Assembly (NCBI GenBank): GCA_965208395.1
Contig: CBDBON010000003.1
Location: forward strand, 248,001-312,000
Length of the DNA: 64,000 nucleotides
Source: CBDBON01 sp965208395
GTDB lineage: Bacteria > Chloroflexota > Dehalococcoidia > Lucifugimonadales > CBDBON01
Reading direction: 5' to 3'
In this document: positions 34,056-43,031 of the stretch, one piece after another
Numbering within the stretch: the stretch's first letter is position 1
How the letters are laid out: every line of letters begins with the position of its first letter
Translations under genes and position numbers: made by a program
Notes under the pieces: model-generated
Database searches by the model: none
Seen by the model: only the letters and a program-made list of their open reading frames with translations
Told to the model about the DNA's origin: nothing

Positions 34056-34961
34056 TTGGGTAACAGGCTCGCAGGCAAGACGGCGATCGTGACGGGCGCG
34101 GGACGCGGAATCGCCCGGGGCGTCGCTCTTCTGATGGCGCGGGAAGGCGCCAAAGTGGTGGTGAACGACCTGGGAGGCGCAGTAGATGGAGGCGGTAGTG
34201 ACGAGGGGCCGGCCCGCGACGTTGCGGACGAGATAAACGCTTTCGGTGGAGAGGCGGTTCCCCATTTCGGGGACGTCGCCGATTGGAACGACGCCGAGGA
34301 CATGGTTCGTACGGCGATTGAACGATGGGACAAACTGGACATTCTGGTCAACGTCGCGGGCATAGTCCGGGAACGGATGGTGTTCAACATGACCGAGGAT
34401 GAGTGGGACGACGTGATCAGGGTGCATCTGAAGGGCACCTTCTGCACCACGCACTTCGCGTCGATCCATTGGCGTCAGCGGCGCGAGTACGGTCGGCTGA
34501 TTAACTTCACGTCCGGCGCGGGCATCGAAGGGAGCGCGGGACAGCCCAACTACGCCGCTGCGAAGGCGGGGATCATCGGCTTCACTCTCAGCTGCGCCAA
34601 CGCCCTGGTCCGCTACGGCGTGACGGCCAACTGCATCGCGCCCAACGCGGCCACGCGGATGGCGGACCGGGGGATCAACGTCGGAGCGCCAGACGGGTTT
34701 CCATCGTCCGAGCAGGCCGCGGGCGCGGAGTTCGATCCCGCGAACGTGGCCCCTGCGGTGATATACCTGGCGAGCGAGGCTGCGGGCAACATTTCGGGGC
34801 AGGTGGTCGTATCGGAGGGGTATCACATAGGGCTCTACTCGAGGTCGGAGCAGGTGAGGCACATATACAGCGATGGGCCGTGGGACCTCGATGACGTCTT
34901 CCGGCTGTTCCCTGAGACTATCGGGAAGGGTCTTACTCTGCCGGAGCCGCGCAGGGGCTGA
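34056..34961 (+). CDS. Short-chain dehydrogenase/reductase (17-beta-HSD4/MFE-like)
   Basis: 301 residues from TTG 34056, chosen for AGGAGGCAGGAG just upstream; the promoter site lies inside any longer frame. TAIVTGAGRGIARGVALLM is the cofactor loop, VVVNDLGGAVDGGGSDEGPA the variant segment seen in peroxisomal-MFE-like hydroxyacyl-CoA dehydrogenases, DILVNVAGIVRERM the N-AG motif, NFTSGAGIEGSAGQPNYAAAKAG the Ser-Tyr-Lys set. Probably a 3-hydroxyacyl-CoA or related dehydrogenase. It stands alone, divergent from the phosphotriesterase operon. Confidence 0.9.
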   Translation: MGNRLAGKTAIVTGAGRGIARGVALLMAREGAKVVVNDLGGAVDGGGSDEGPARDVADEINAFGGEAVPHFGDVADWNDAEDMVRTAIERWDKLDILVNVAGIVRERMVFNMTEDEWDDVIRVHLKGTFCTTHFASIHWRQRREYGRLINFTSGAGIEGSAGQPNYAAAKAGIIGFTLSCANALVRYGVTANCIAPNAATRMADRGINVGAPDGFPSSEQAAGAEFDPANVAPAVIYLASEAAGNISGQVVVSEGYHIGLYSRSEQVRHIYSDGPWDLDDVFRLFPETIGKGLTLPEPRRG

Positions 34962-34997
34962 CGGGACTCTGAGCATTTGCTGGAGCAACTCGCGTCG

Positions 34998-35026
34998 TTG
35001 ACATGGTCAGCGGCTGAGACTACACT
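34998..35026 (+). promoter_or_regulatory. Candidate promoter for the NMT1-like lipoprotein gene
   Basis: TTGACA (34998-35003), 17-base spacer, TACACT (35021-35026), about 100 bases before the start codon. Confidence 0.6.
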
Positions 35027-35126
35027 CGTTTGAATGGGACGCCGCCGTCTGGCGTCCGTTGTCGTGTAAGTTGCATCAGGCTTGCGCTCCGTGTCCGGGA
35101 ACGCGCTATTAGGAGGAAACTCGGAG

Positions 35127-36155
35127 ATGTACTCTGGCCGTCTCAGGTTGTCGATGCTGGCCGCGCTAATGGTCCTGGCACTGGCCGCCGCAGTCTCGTG
35201 CGGTGGAGAGGAGGAGGGCGCTGCCGCGACCGTTTCGATTCTTCTCAGTCCCAACCCGAACTCCAACCATGCCGGGGTGTACGTCGCCCAGCAGAAGGGC
35301 TACTTCAACGAGGAGAACCTGACGGTCAACGTGGAGGTCGCGCCTGACCGCGAGGCGGCAATGCGCAGCGTCGGCGCCGGCACGAAGGACTTTGTCATAG
35401 GCAACATGCTGCTGATGTTGCAGCTGCGGGACGAAGAAGTACCTGTCATGGGCATCGCGGCGGTCTCACAGCATGCGCTGCACGGGATCGTCGCACCGGA
35501 GTCGGCGGGCATCGAGAATCCGCTCGACCTGGAGGGGATGAGGGTCGGGTACACCGGCGTCGTGTTCAGTGAGAAGTTCTTGAACACGATGCTTGTGAAC
35601 GACGGTCTGAACGGAGTCGAAGATGTGGACCTTGTAAGCTATCCGACGGGGCTGACCGAGGCGTTGCTCGACGGAGAGGTGGACGCCATTCTCTCCGACG
35701 ACTGGCCGCGCTCACAGGCGGTCGCCGAAAACCGGGGGGAGTCAGTCACGATCCTGAAGTTCGAGGGATGGTCACTTCCTGAACACTACGAGTATCTGCT
35801 GATCACCAACGACACGAACTTCAAGGACCGTGGGGATATGGTCGGGCGGTTCACCCGAGCAGTCAGGCGTGGATATGAGGACGCGCTTGCCAATCCCCAG
35901 TCGGCCATTGACGCCCTCCAGGCCGGTACGACCGAGACTGTGGACGAGACTTTGGAACGCGCCAGGATAGACATTCTGGCCCCGTTGTGGGAGCCCTTCC
36001 GCCCTGTGCGCGGCTCTCGGGACCCCATAGTCGGCGAACAGGATGCTCAGATATACCAGACGCTGATAAGGTGGATGCGTAAGAACCAGCTCGTGGGCAG
36101 TGTCGTCCACTACTCGACCGCTTTCCACAACAAGTTCAGCCTGGCGGAAGAGTAG
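35127..36155 (+). CDS. NMT1/THI5-like ABC-type substrate-binding lipoprotein
   Basis: 342 residues from ATG 35127 (AGGAGG ten bases upstream). The signal peptide ends in the lipobox AVSC, Cys25 being lipidated. The mature part has the family pattern: HAGVYVAQQKGYFNEENLTV, VGAGTKDFVIGNMLLMLQLRDEEVPVMGIAAVSQ, and LEGMRVGYTG. Such proteins deliver pyrimidine precursors, taurine-like sulfonates or other small molecules to an ABC permease. No permease or ATPase gene is adjacent, so it is an orphan binding protein here. A CocE-type hydrolase follows 62 bases later on the same strand. Confidence 0.88.
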   Translation: MYSGRLRLSMLAALMVLALAAAVSCGGEEEGAAATVSILLSPNPNSNHAGVYVAQQKGYFNEENLTVNVEVAPDREAAMRSVGAGTKDFVIGNMLLMLQLRDEEVPVMGIAAVSQHALHGIVAPESAGIENPLDLEGMRVGYTGVVFSEKFLNTMLVNDGLNGVEDVDLVSYPTGLTEALLDGEVDAILSDDWPRSQAVAENRGESVTILKFEGWSLPEHYEYLLITNDTNFKDRGDMVGRFTRAVRRGYEDALANPQSAIDALQAGTTETVDETLERARIDILAPLWEPFRPVRGSRDPIVGEQDAQIYQTLIRWMRKNQLVGSVVHYSTAFHNKFSLAEE

Positions 36156-36217
36156 AACAGGCGACGGGCTCTCAAAGAGAGTCTACCGCCGTCTACGGGC
36201 CTGGACGGAGGGAAACG

Positions 36218-37897
36218 ATGCAGCCCAACCACGGCGTCGAGATGCGGCTAAACGTCAAGGTGCCGATGAGGGACGGCGTCAACCTGTCGGCCGATATCTA
36301 TCTGCCGAAGACCCGGGGTCCCTTCCCCACCCTCCTGATCCGCACGCCGTACAGCAACAACACCGACGACATGATCGAGAAGGGCCGTGCTTACGCCAAC
36401 CGCGGATACGCCTGCGTGATACAGGACTGCCGCGGGCGCTGGGACTCGGACGGCGACTTCTATCCGTTCCACCCTGATGTCGAAGATGGGTTTGACACCC
36501 AGGAGTGGGTGGGCGCTCAGGAGTGGAGCACCGGCAAGATCGGAATGGCCGGAAGCTCATATCTTGGCCTCGTCCAGTGGGTCAGTGCTCCGTTGCGCAG
36601 TCAGTATCTGACGGCGATTGCGCCCAGGGTGATATGCGGGGACTTCTATTCCGGGCTGGTGCATCCCGGCGGGACAGTGATGCTCAACGTCGCCATAACG
36701 TGGGGGATGAGGACGAACGGCCGCACCGGCCAGAGCATCGATTACCACCAGTGGAGCGAGGAGTTCCACACCCTGCCCCTCATCGAAATGGACCGTGGCG
36801 CGGGCAGAGACCTCGACTTCTGGAAGGACTGGATGCGCCACTCGGCGTACGACGACTACTGGGCGAAGGTCAACGTGGAGGACAAGTGGGGCGAGATCGC
36901 CGTGCCAGCCTTCAATATGGGCGGCTGGTACGATCTGTACGCCTCGCAGACGTTTACGAACTTCAACGGCCTGAGGCTCGGCGGACGGACACCCGAGTCC
37001 CGTAGGAGCAAGCTGATCATGGGGCCGTGGGTGCATGCCCTCAGCGTCTCCAGGCGCACCGGGGAGGTCGACTTCGGAGTCGATTCGATGGTCGACCTGG
37101 ACTCGTTGGAGCTGCGATGGTACGACTACTGGCTCAAGGGGATCGACAACGGGGTAGTTGACGAGCCTCCTATACGACTGTTCATCATGGGGTCGAACAA
37201 GTGGCGGGACGAGCATGAGTGGCCGCTGGCGAGGACTTCCTGGCAGAAGTGGTACCTGCACTCGGATGGCAACGCCAACACTGGAATGGGTAACGGAGCC
37301 ATTAGTACGGATCAGCCCGGAGACGAGCCGGCTGACCATTTCACGTACGATCCCCGCTTTCCGGTACCCACTGCCGGAGGGGCTAACTGCTGCTCGCCGC
37401 ACATAGTGCCCTGGGGGCCGCAGGACCAACGCCCCACAGAGGGACGGCATGACGTGCTCTGCTACACGAGCGCGCCGATGGAGGAGGACCTAGAGGTGAC
37501 GGGGCCGATCAAGGTGGTCCTATACTCGGCGACCGATGGTCTGGATACTGACTGGACCGCGAAGCTGATGGATGTGTCCCCTACGGGATATGCAATGCTG
37601 CTGTGCGACGGAATCATAAGAGCGCGCTTCCGTGATAGTCTCAGCGACCCCACGCTTCTGGAGCCGAACCGCGTGTACGAGTATGAGATCGACGCCGGGG
37701 TGACGGGCAACGTCTTCCGCCGCGGCCACCGGGTACGCATCGACATCTCATCCTCCAACTTCCCACGCTTCGACCGAAACCTGAACACCGGGCACGAGCT
37801 TGGCTCCGATGCTGAGATGCGTGCGGCAACCCAGACGGTGCACCACTCGCGCCAGTACCCTTCTCACGTCCTGCTTCCAGTCATCCCCGCTGGGTAG
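36218..37897 (+). CDS. CocE/NonD-family hydrolase (S15 type)
   Basis: 559 residues; GGAGG six bases before ATG. VKVPMRDGVNLSADIYLP and TPYSNN open the family, followed by VIQDCRGRWDSDGDFYPF. The nucleophile serine is in AGSSYLG (Ser114). The C-terminal jelly-roll domain has HRVRIDISSSNFPRFDRNLNTG, the standard ending of X-Pro dipeptidyl-peptidase/cocaine-esterase proteins. Hydrolyses esters or amides with acyl selectivity. No signal peptide. It has a longer relative at 60356-62227. Confidence 0.92.
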   Translation: MQPNHGVEMRLNVKVPMRDGVNLSADIYLPKTRGPFPTLLIRTPYSNNTDDMIEKGRAYANRGYACVIQDCRGRWDSDGDFYPFHPDVEDGFDTQEWVGAQEWSTGKIGMAGSSYLGLVQWVSAPLRSQYLTAIAPRVICGDFYSGLVHPGGTVMLNVAITWGMRTNGRTGQSIDYHQWSEEFHTLPLIEMDRGAGRDLDFWKDWMRHSAYDDYWAKVNVEDKWGEIAVPAFNMGGWYDLYASQTFTNFNGLRLGGRTPESRRSKLIMGPWVHALSVSRRTGEVDFGVDSMVDLDSLELRWYDYWLKGIDNGVVDEPPIRLFIMGSNKWRDEHEWPLARTSWQKWYLHSDGNANTGMGNGAISTDQPGDEPADHFTYDPRFPVPTAGGANCCSPHIVPWGPQDQRPTEGRHDVLCYTSAPMEEDLEVTGPIKVVLYSATDGLDTDWTAKLMDVSPTGYAMLLCDGIIRARFRDSLSDPTLLEPNRVYEYEIDAGVTGNVFRRGHRVRIDISSSNFPRFDRNLNTGHELGSDAEMRAATQTVHHSRQYPSHVLLPVIPAG

Positions 37898-37908
37898 AGA
37901 CAGACTGG

Positions 37909-38724
37909 ATGGGTCCCGGCCTGAGTGACGCGGACTGCGAATTCCTGATATCCGCAGCGGCACACGACGCGCAGGACAAGGACAGCATACGTCGGGCCCT
38001 GCGCGAGGACGCGGGGCTAAGGGCGGCGATGACCGGTGACGGCCGTGTCTTCGCTCGCGTGATGGCCGACGACGAGCTGTTTCTGAAGGTGTCGCCGACG
38101 CTCTACTTCGAGGTACTGGTCCGAAGGGCGATCAGAGACATCCATGAAACCGGTTACACGCTGGAGCGAACGGGTAGCCAGAGCATCCCGGTATTCGACA
38201 CATCGGAGGTGGTCGAGGTCTTACGAGGCCCGGGCGTCGCAGAGTACCTGGCGACGATGCTGGCGTCGTTCACACGCATCCGCAGCTACACGGCTCCGGT
38301 GCGGATCCGTCGAGGGATCAGGCGTCGGCTGAGGTACAACGACATGGACGTAGACAGCCTGATCAGACTCTGCTCCACCACAGAGGACAGTCAGAGGTTC
38401 GGCCTTTACAAGAGGATAGCCGACGTGTGCCTGTTCGTAACAGGCATATTTCCGGGACACGTCTTCCGATCGCACCGCAGGCCGCGCGATACCTCTCGAC
38501 CGCAGTCGCTCCTGAGGAGCCGCAGAACGGTGGAGGAGTACGAGGTGGAAGGGAGACGCTTCTACAGGCTGGCGGCGGAGCATCCCGTATCTCGCACGCT
38601 GGAGATGACGGACATCTTCAGGCTGTTGCGGGAGCACTTCGAAGCCGTCCGCAAGCCCCTGGTGCTACTGTCGACGCGATATCTGCATTCCAGGAGAGAC
38701 CAGCTCTTCGGCATGGCCGGCTGA
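37909..38724 (+). CDS. Hypothetical protein of unknown function (271 aa)
   Basis: 271 residues, starting 12 bases after the CocE stop, so probably co-transcribed. No recognised motif or membrane segment. Highly charged and mostly helical: LSDADCEFLISAAAHDAQDKD, LYFEVLVRRAIRDIHETG (helical), an Arg-rich stretch VRIRRGIRRRLRYNDMDVD (about 126-144), and a C-terminal helix LLREHFEAVRKPLVLLSTRYL. It may be a nucleic-acid- or membrane-peripheral protein, but no function can be named. Confidence 0.65.
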   Translation: MGPGLSDADCEFLISAAAHDAQDKDSIRRALREDAGLRAAMTGDGRVFARVMADDELFLKVSPTLYFEVLVRRAIRDIHETGYTLERTGSQSIPVFDTSEVVEVLRGPGVAEYLATMLASFTRIRSYTAPVRIRRGIRRRLRYNDMDVDSLIRLCSTTEDSQRFGLYKRIADVCLFVTGIFPGHVFRSHRRPRDTSRPQSLLRSRRTVEEYEVEGRRFYRLAAEHPVSRTLEMTDIFRLLREHFEAVRKPLVLLSTRYLHSRRDQLFGMAG

Positions 38725-38760
38725 AGCGCGATTCCAGCGGCAGCTGCCCACAGCGGGTCG

Positions 38761-40005
38761 TCACTCTATCGCGACTATGACACCGCTCTCCGAGGTGAGG
38801 TATACGACGCCCCCCGCCGTCACGGGCGTAGAGGTGATGGCCGCGCCCGTGTCGACCTGCCACAGTTTCTCGCCGGTTGCGACGTCGAGAGCATGCAGCC
38901 GCCCGGCGACGTCTCCGACGAGGAGAGCCTCTCCAATGGCGGAGGGCGAGGCGTCGACGACCTCGCCGGTCTCGAAGCGCCAGAGCGGCGTGCCGCTCTG
39001 GCTGTCGAAAGCCAGGACAGTTCCGGATCGGTCTGCCACGAACACACGTCCGTGCGCAACGACTGGTGCGCCAACGAATGTCACCTCCCGGTCGACAGAC
39101 CCCCACAGGAATCCCTTCTGCGCGGGCGGCGAGCCGAATGCTCCCCATGCCCATAGCTGAGTCCTGAACCATCGCGCCGCCTTCTCGAATGGAAGGAGGC
39201 GCTGACGCGAATCTACCGCTCTAAGCGCACCCGCCGTGTCTGACACGTAGAGCCGTTCTTCGACCAAGGTAGGCGGCCCTGCGGTCCTGCTAGTTAGGTA
39301 GTCGAGCCGGGACTTGCCGGTCTTCACGTCGATGAGATAGGTCCGGCCGCTGCTGGAGTTGACGACGACAACAGCGTCGTTTACGGCGGGCCCCGTGGAG
39401 ACGCGGCCCCCGACGTTGTAGCGCCATCTCTGGGCGCCTGATGCGGCGTCGAGAGCGTAGACGTTGGCCTCTTCGTCGCCGATGTAGACGATCCCTCTGT
39501 AGACGGCGGGAGAGGAGAGAATCACGCCGGCAGCGTCGAATCGCCAGAGAACCTCTCCCCTCGCCGCTTCGAGTGCGATCACCTGCCTGTCTGCCGTCCC
39601 GAAGAAGAGCAGGCCTCCAGCGACCGCAGGCGACGAGAGAATCGCGCTGTCCACGCGATGCTCCCATAGCATTCGGCCGGAAGCGGAGTCTATGGCCAGG
39701 AGTCGTCCGTCGCCGGTCCCGATATAGATCCGGGCATCGACGACAGCCGGCGTTCCGAACAGAGGCGCGCCGAGGTCGATACTCCACCTGATCGCAGGAT
39801 CGTGCCCGATCTCTCCGTCAGAGGCGCCTGAATGGCCGGGATCACGATACGCCATGGCCCAGTCGTCCCGTCCCGACAGGGCGCTGATGTCCGTCTCCGG
39901 CGGCGGTAGGAAGCGTGCGGTGCCGAGACTCCTCCAGGCAATCCATGCGACTGCGAGCAGGGCCAGAAGAGGCAGGCCGATGCGCCAGTACCTAGCTTCG
40001 AGCAA
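38761..40005 (-). CDS. PQQ-type beta-propeller repeat protein with N-terminal membrane anchor
   Basis: 414 residues. Residues 9-27 are hydrophobic and followed by a positively charged turn, indicating a signal anchor. The rest contains seven or so repeated blades with the pattern (A-D-ASG--LWR---GG-V-SSPAV-GG-VY-G): for example ALDAASGAQRWRYNVGGRVS, ALEAARGEVLWRFDAAG, ALDVATGEKLWQVDTG. This is the PQQ/BamB propeller family; without the quinoprotein active-site residues it is more likely a binding or scaffold protein outside the membrane. The TTG start has no strong ribosome site and is uncertain. Confidence 0.85.
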   Translation of the reverse strand: MLEARYWRIGLPLLALLAVAWIAWRSLGTARFLPPPETDISALSGRDDWAMAYRDPGHSGASDGEIGHDPAIRWSIDLGAPLFGTPAVVDARIYIGTGDGRLLAIDSASGRMLWEHRVDSAILSSPAVAGGLLFFGTADRQVIALEAARGEVLWRFDAAGVILSSPAVYRGIVYIGDEEANVYALDAASGAQRWRYNVGGRVSTGPAVNDAVVVVNSSSGRTYLIDVKTGKSRLDYLTSRTAGPPTLVEERLYVSDTAGALRAVDSRQRLLPFEKAARWFRTQLWAWGAFGSPPAQKGFLWGSVDREVTFVGAPVVAHGRVFVADRSGTVLAFDSQSGTPLWRFETGEVVDASPSAIGEALLVGDVAGRLHALDVATGEKLWQVDTGAAITSTPVTAGGVVYLTSESGVIVAIE

Positions 40006-40100
40006 TGCAGGGCTTCGTTTCGTCTGCCAGAGGGCTTATCCGGGCGCACATAGATTCAATGTTAGTCGAGATGGACAGGAGTTCACAGGGGAGTTCGCTG

Positions 40101-40129
40101 TTGAAGCAGTTTCTTTCTGGTGGTAGGAT
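40101..40129 (+). promoter_or_regulatory. Candidate promoter for the SDR gene at 40171
   Basis: TTGAAG (40101-40106), 17-base spacer, TAGGAT (40124-40129), 42 bases before GTG 40171. Confidence 0.4.
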
Positions 40130-40170
40130 GAGCGGCCTGTAGATAGCGGCGCAGTTCTAGGAGGATACAC

Positions 40171-40947
40171 GTGAAGTTAGAGCTCGAAGGCAAGATCGCT
40201 GTCGTGACTGGCGGAAGCGAAGGGATAGGAAAGGTCAGCGCCGAGACATTCGCCCGTGAGGGAGCGAACGTAGTCATATGCGCGCGCCGGTCCGACGTGC
40301 TGGAGCATGCGGCGTCTGAGATCCGGGAAGAGACTGGTGGAGAAGTGGTAGCCGTTCCGACGGATGTGACCGTTTCCGATCAGATCGATCACCTGTTCAC
40401 GGTCGTCGAGGAACGGTATGGAGCTCTCGACATCCTGCTCAACAATGCGGGCCGTCACATGTCCGGCCACTTCATGGATATGACCGACGAGCAGTGGTAC
40501 GGAGACCTCGACCTCAAGCTGATGGCGGCGGTGAGATGCTCTCGCCTGGCAGTACCGTTGATGAGGCGACAGGGCGGAGGCCGGATCATCAACATCACCA
40601 CGCCCTTGGGCAAGGCCCCTTCACCGGGCTCCGTGCCGACGTCGGTTAGCCGGGCGGCCGGGATCGCCCTGACGAAGGCGATGGCCTTTGACCTGGCGGC
40701 CGACAACATCCTCGTCAACACAGTTTGCATCGGCCACGTCAAGAGCGCGCAGATGCAGCGTGTGCCGGAGGAGAAGGGCACGTCGCTGGAGGCGCTGTTC
40801 AACGTGCTGGAGAGGAGCGTACCTCTCGGTCGCGTCGGCGAGACTCAGGAGGCGGCGGACCTGATCGCTTACCTGGCGTCGGAGAGGGCCAGCTACGTCA
40901 CCGGTTGCGCGATCAACCTCGACGGCGGCTTCTCGGCGGTCGTCTAG
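40171..40947 (+). CDS. Short-chain dehydrogenase/reductase
   Basis: 258 residues; GTG start with AGGAGG six bases upstream. IAVVTGGSEGIGKVSAETFAREGANVVICAR is the TGxxxGIG loop plus the Arg suggesting NADP preference. DILLNNAGRH is the NNAG motif. RIINITTPLGKAPSPGSVPTSVSRAAGIALT has no YxxxK in the usual place: SVSRAAG appears instead of Y-x-x-x-K. If that alignment is right the catalytic Tyr and Lys are missing, so activity is uncertain. Its stop overlaps the convergent ABC permease stop by four bases. Confidence 0.85.
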   Translation: MKLELEGKIAVVTGGSEGIGKVSAETFAREGANVVICARRSDVLEHAASEIREETGGEVVAVPTDVTVSDQIDHLFTVVEERYGALDILLNNAGRHMSGHFMDMTDEQWYGDLDLKLMAAVRCSRLAVPLMRRQGGGRIINITTPLGKAPSPGSVPTSVSRAAGIALTKAMAFDLAADNILVNTVCIGHVKSAQMQRVPEEKGTSLEALFNVLERSVPLGRVGETQEAADLIAYLASERASYVTGCAINLDGGFSAVV

Positions 40948-41855
40948 GATCGCGGCATATCCATCCGGCCCCGCAGCCTGGGGTCGAGATGGTCGCGGAG
41001 CGCGTCGCCGAGCAGGTTGAAGGCGAGGACGGCGCCGAATATCGCGAAGCCTGGGAAGATAGGTATCCACCATGCCGCGCGGACGTATGTGCGTCCCCCG
41101 GCGACGAGGGCGCCCCACTCCGGTATGGGCGGCTGGGCCCCGACTCCGATGAAGCTGAGTCCGGCGGCGATCAGAATGGCCAATCCGAAGTCGAGAGTGG
41201 CCTGCGTTAGCACGGGCGCATAGCTGTTGGGCAGTATATGCCGGAAGACCAGCCTGAGTGGATGGACTCCCAGCGCCCTGCCCGCCTCGACGTAGTCCTT
41301 CCCCTTCTCGGCGATGAGGCCGCTGCGCATGACGCGGGCGTAGCCGGTCCATCGGACGAGACAGATGCCTACTATGGCCGCCTCGATGTTGTTGCCGAGG
41401 GCCGCCGCAACGACGATCGCCATGATCAGGTCGGGGAAGGAGAGGAATATGTCGGTAATGCGCATCACTATCTCATCGAGCCAGCCGCCGATGAATCCGC
41501 TGGCCATGCCGATGAGAGAACCGCCGATCCCCGCGATCAGGACGACCAGGAAGCCGACCCGCAGGCTTATGCGTCCGCCGTGGAGGATGCGGGAGAAGAC
41601 GTCGCGTCCGAACTCGTCGGTCCCCAAGAGGTAGTCGGTTGACGGCGGTTGCAGTCTGTCCTTGGTGTGGAACTCGTCAAAGGGGTAGGGAGCAACGGAC
41701 GGGCCCGCGATGCCGACGAACAGGAAGAGGAGCAGCAGGGCAAGACCTACGATCGCCGGAGGGTTGTGGCGGAGAGCGCGCAGGAAGAGCCTGGACCGGG
41801 ACTGTCTGGGTCTCAGCGCGTCGAGCTGCTGGAGGTTGTCCTGTCCGCTAGTCAT
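40944..41855 (-). CDS. Peptide/nickel-type ABC transporter permease (DppC-like)
   Basis: 303 residues. An N-terminal hydrophilic segment and first helix (about 29-49) precede a periplasmic loop with YLLGTDEFGRDVFSRILHGGRISL, the classic DppC/OppC signature. The EAA motif is EAGRALGVHPLRLVFRHILPNS (contact with the ATPase), and there are about five more helices. It forms the inner-membrane channel with the DppB-type protein encoded just upstream; the genes overlap by eight bases. No ATPase gene follows: the next gene is a convergent SDR. Confidence 0.92.
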   Translation of the reverse strand: MTSGQDNLQQLDALRPRQSRSRLFLRALRHNPPAIVGLALLLLFLFVGIAGPSVAPYPFDEFHTKDRLQPPSTDYLLGTDEFGRDVFSRILHGGRISLRVGFLVVLIAGIGGSLIGMASGFIGGWLDEIVMRITDIFLSFPDLIMAIVVAAALGNNIEAAIVGICLVRWTGYARVMRSGLIAEKGKDYVEAGRALGVHPLRLVFRHILPNSYAPVLTQATLDFGLAILIAAGLSFIGVGAQPPIPEWGALVAGGRTYVRAAWWIPIFPGFAIFGAVLAFNLLGDALRDHLDPRLRGRMDMPRS

Positions 41856-42870
41856 AGGTCACCCGGGGGTCGATCAGCGCGATGGCGACGTCGACGACGA
41901 GGTTCGCCATAGAGTAGATGATGGCGACGGTCAGGGTGACGCCAACCACGGCGGCCCTGTCCAGTGACAGTATCGACTGGACCAGGAACCTCCCCATGCC
42001 GGGCCAGGCAAAGATCGTCTCCGTGAGTACCGCGCCGGAGAGGAGGGCGCCGACGGCGAGGCCGAGAATGGTAATGGTCGGGATGAGCGCGTTCTTCAGA
42101 GCGTGTCGATAAAGAACCACGTTATTCGACAGACCCTTTGCCCGCGCCGTTCTTATGTACTCCTGGCCGAGCACCTCCAACATGCTCGTTCTGGTTATCC
42201 GGGCAAGCAGCCCAACGATTGAGAAGGCCAGCACGAAGGCCGGCAGGATCAGGTGGTGCAGGCCGGAGAAGAAGCCGCTCCAGTCGCCCACGATCAGCGT
42301 GTCTATCGTAATGAAGCCGGTGTACTGCTCAGGGAGCTCACGGTCGAGAGCTATCCTCTGGGCCGACGGCAGCCAGTCGAGGTGGTAGAAGAATATGAGC
42401 AGCAGGATTATCGCCAGCCAGAATATGGGCATTGATACGCCGAACAGCGAAAACACCCTGATGAACTGGTCGCGAATCCCGTTCCTGTTGACGGCGGCGG
42501 CGATCCCTGCAGGTATCGATATGATCACCGCCATCAGGAAGGCTGTGACGGAGAGCTCGGCGGTGGCGGGCAGGAACTTGCCGAGTTGTTCGCTGACCGG
42601 AACCTTGGTGACCAGGGAGATGCCGAGGTTGCCTCTGAGCAGATTGCCCATGTACCTGAGGTACTGCTGCCAGGGGGGCTTGTCGAACCCCCATCGGCGG
42701 CGGAAGTCTTCGATCACCTCGGGCTCGAATCCCCCGGTCTCAGCCAGTAGGACGGCTGGATCGCCGGGCACTACGAACATGAGGAAGAATGTGAGCAGGG
42801 TTACGCCAAAAAGCACGAAGACCTGCAGGAAGGATCTTCGGAGAATGAATCTGGCGAGACTGATGCCCAT
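41848..42870 (-). CDS. Peptide/nickel-type ABC transporter permease (DppB-like)
   Basis: 340 residues. FILRRSFLQVFVLFGVTLLTFFLMFVVPGDPA is the usual DppB opening. The later EAA motif is RTARAKGLSNNVVLYRHALKNALIP, and ETIFAWPGMGRFLVQSI is the family ending. Six helices are expected. It partners the DppC-like protein and is expected to receive substrate from the binding protein whose gene lies upstream across a perfect hairpin. The start ATG has only a weak ribosome site. Confidence 0.92.
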   Translation of the reverse strand: MGISLARFILRRSFLQVFVLFGVTLLTFFLMFVVPGDPAVLLAETGGFEPEVIEDFRRRWGFDKPPWQQYLRYMGNLLRGNLGISLVTKVPVSEQLGKFLPATAELSVTAFLMAVIISIPAGIAAAVNRNGIRDQFIRVFSLFGVSMPIFWLAIILLLIFFYHLDWLPSAQRIALDRELPEQYTGFITIDTLIVGDWSGFFSGLHHLILPAFVLAFSIVGLLARITRTSMLEVLGQEYIRTARAKGLSNNVVLYRHALKNALIPTITILGLAVGALLSGAVLTETIFAWPGMGRFLVQSILSLDRAAVVGVTLTVAIIYSMANLVVDVAIALIDPRVTYD

Positions 42871-42968
42871 TTGTGGAACGTACGTTGGTTATTCGGATCG
42901 GTGCGGCCGGTCGATCGGTTATGGGGAGACGACCGTACCCCTCACCGGGGTTGCCTGAGGGAGAATCA

Positions 42969-43008
42969 AGGCCAGTCGGCCCGCAGGAATCTGCGGGCCG
43001 ACTGGCCT
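42969..43008. promoter_or_regulatory. Perfect 18-bp stem-loop between binding-protein and permease genes
   Basis: Left arm 42969-42986 (AGGCCAGTCGGCCCGCAG), loop GAAT, right arm 42991-43008 exactly complementary. It lies 23 bases after the stop codon of the binding-protein gene and 98 bases before the permease start (minus-strand transcript). No U run follows, so it looks like an RNA stabiliser or attenuator within the operon rather than a final terminator. Confidence 0.8.
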
Positions 43009-43031
43009 CATCTCTGCCGTCAGTCTATCGC

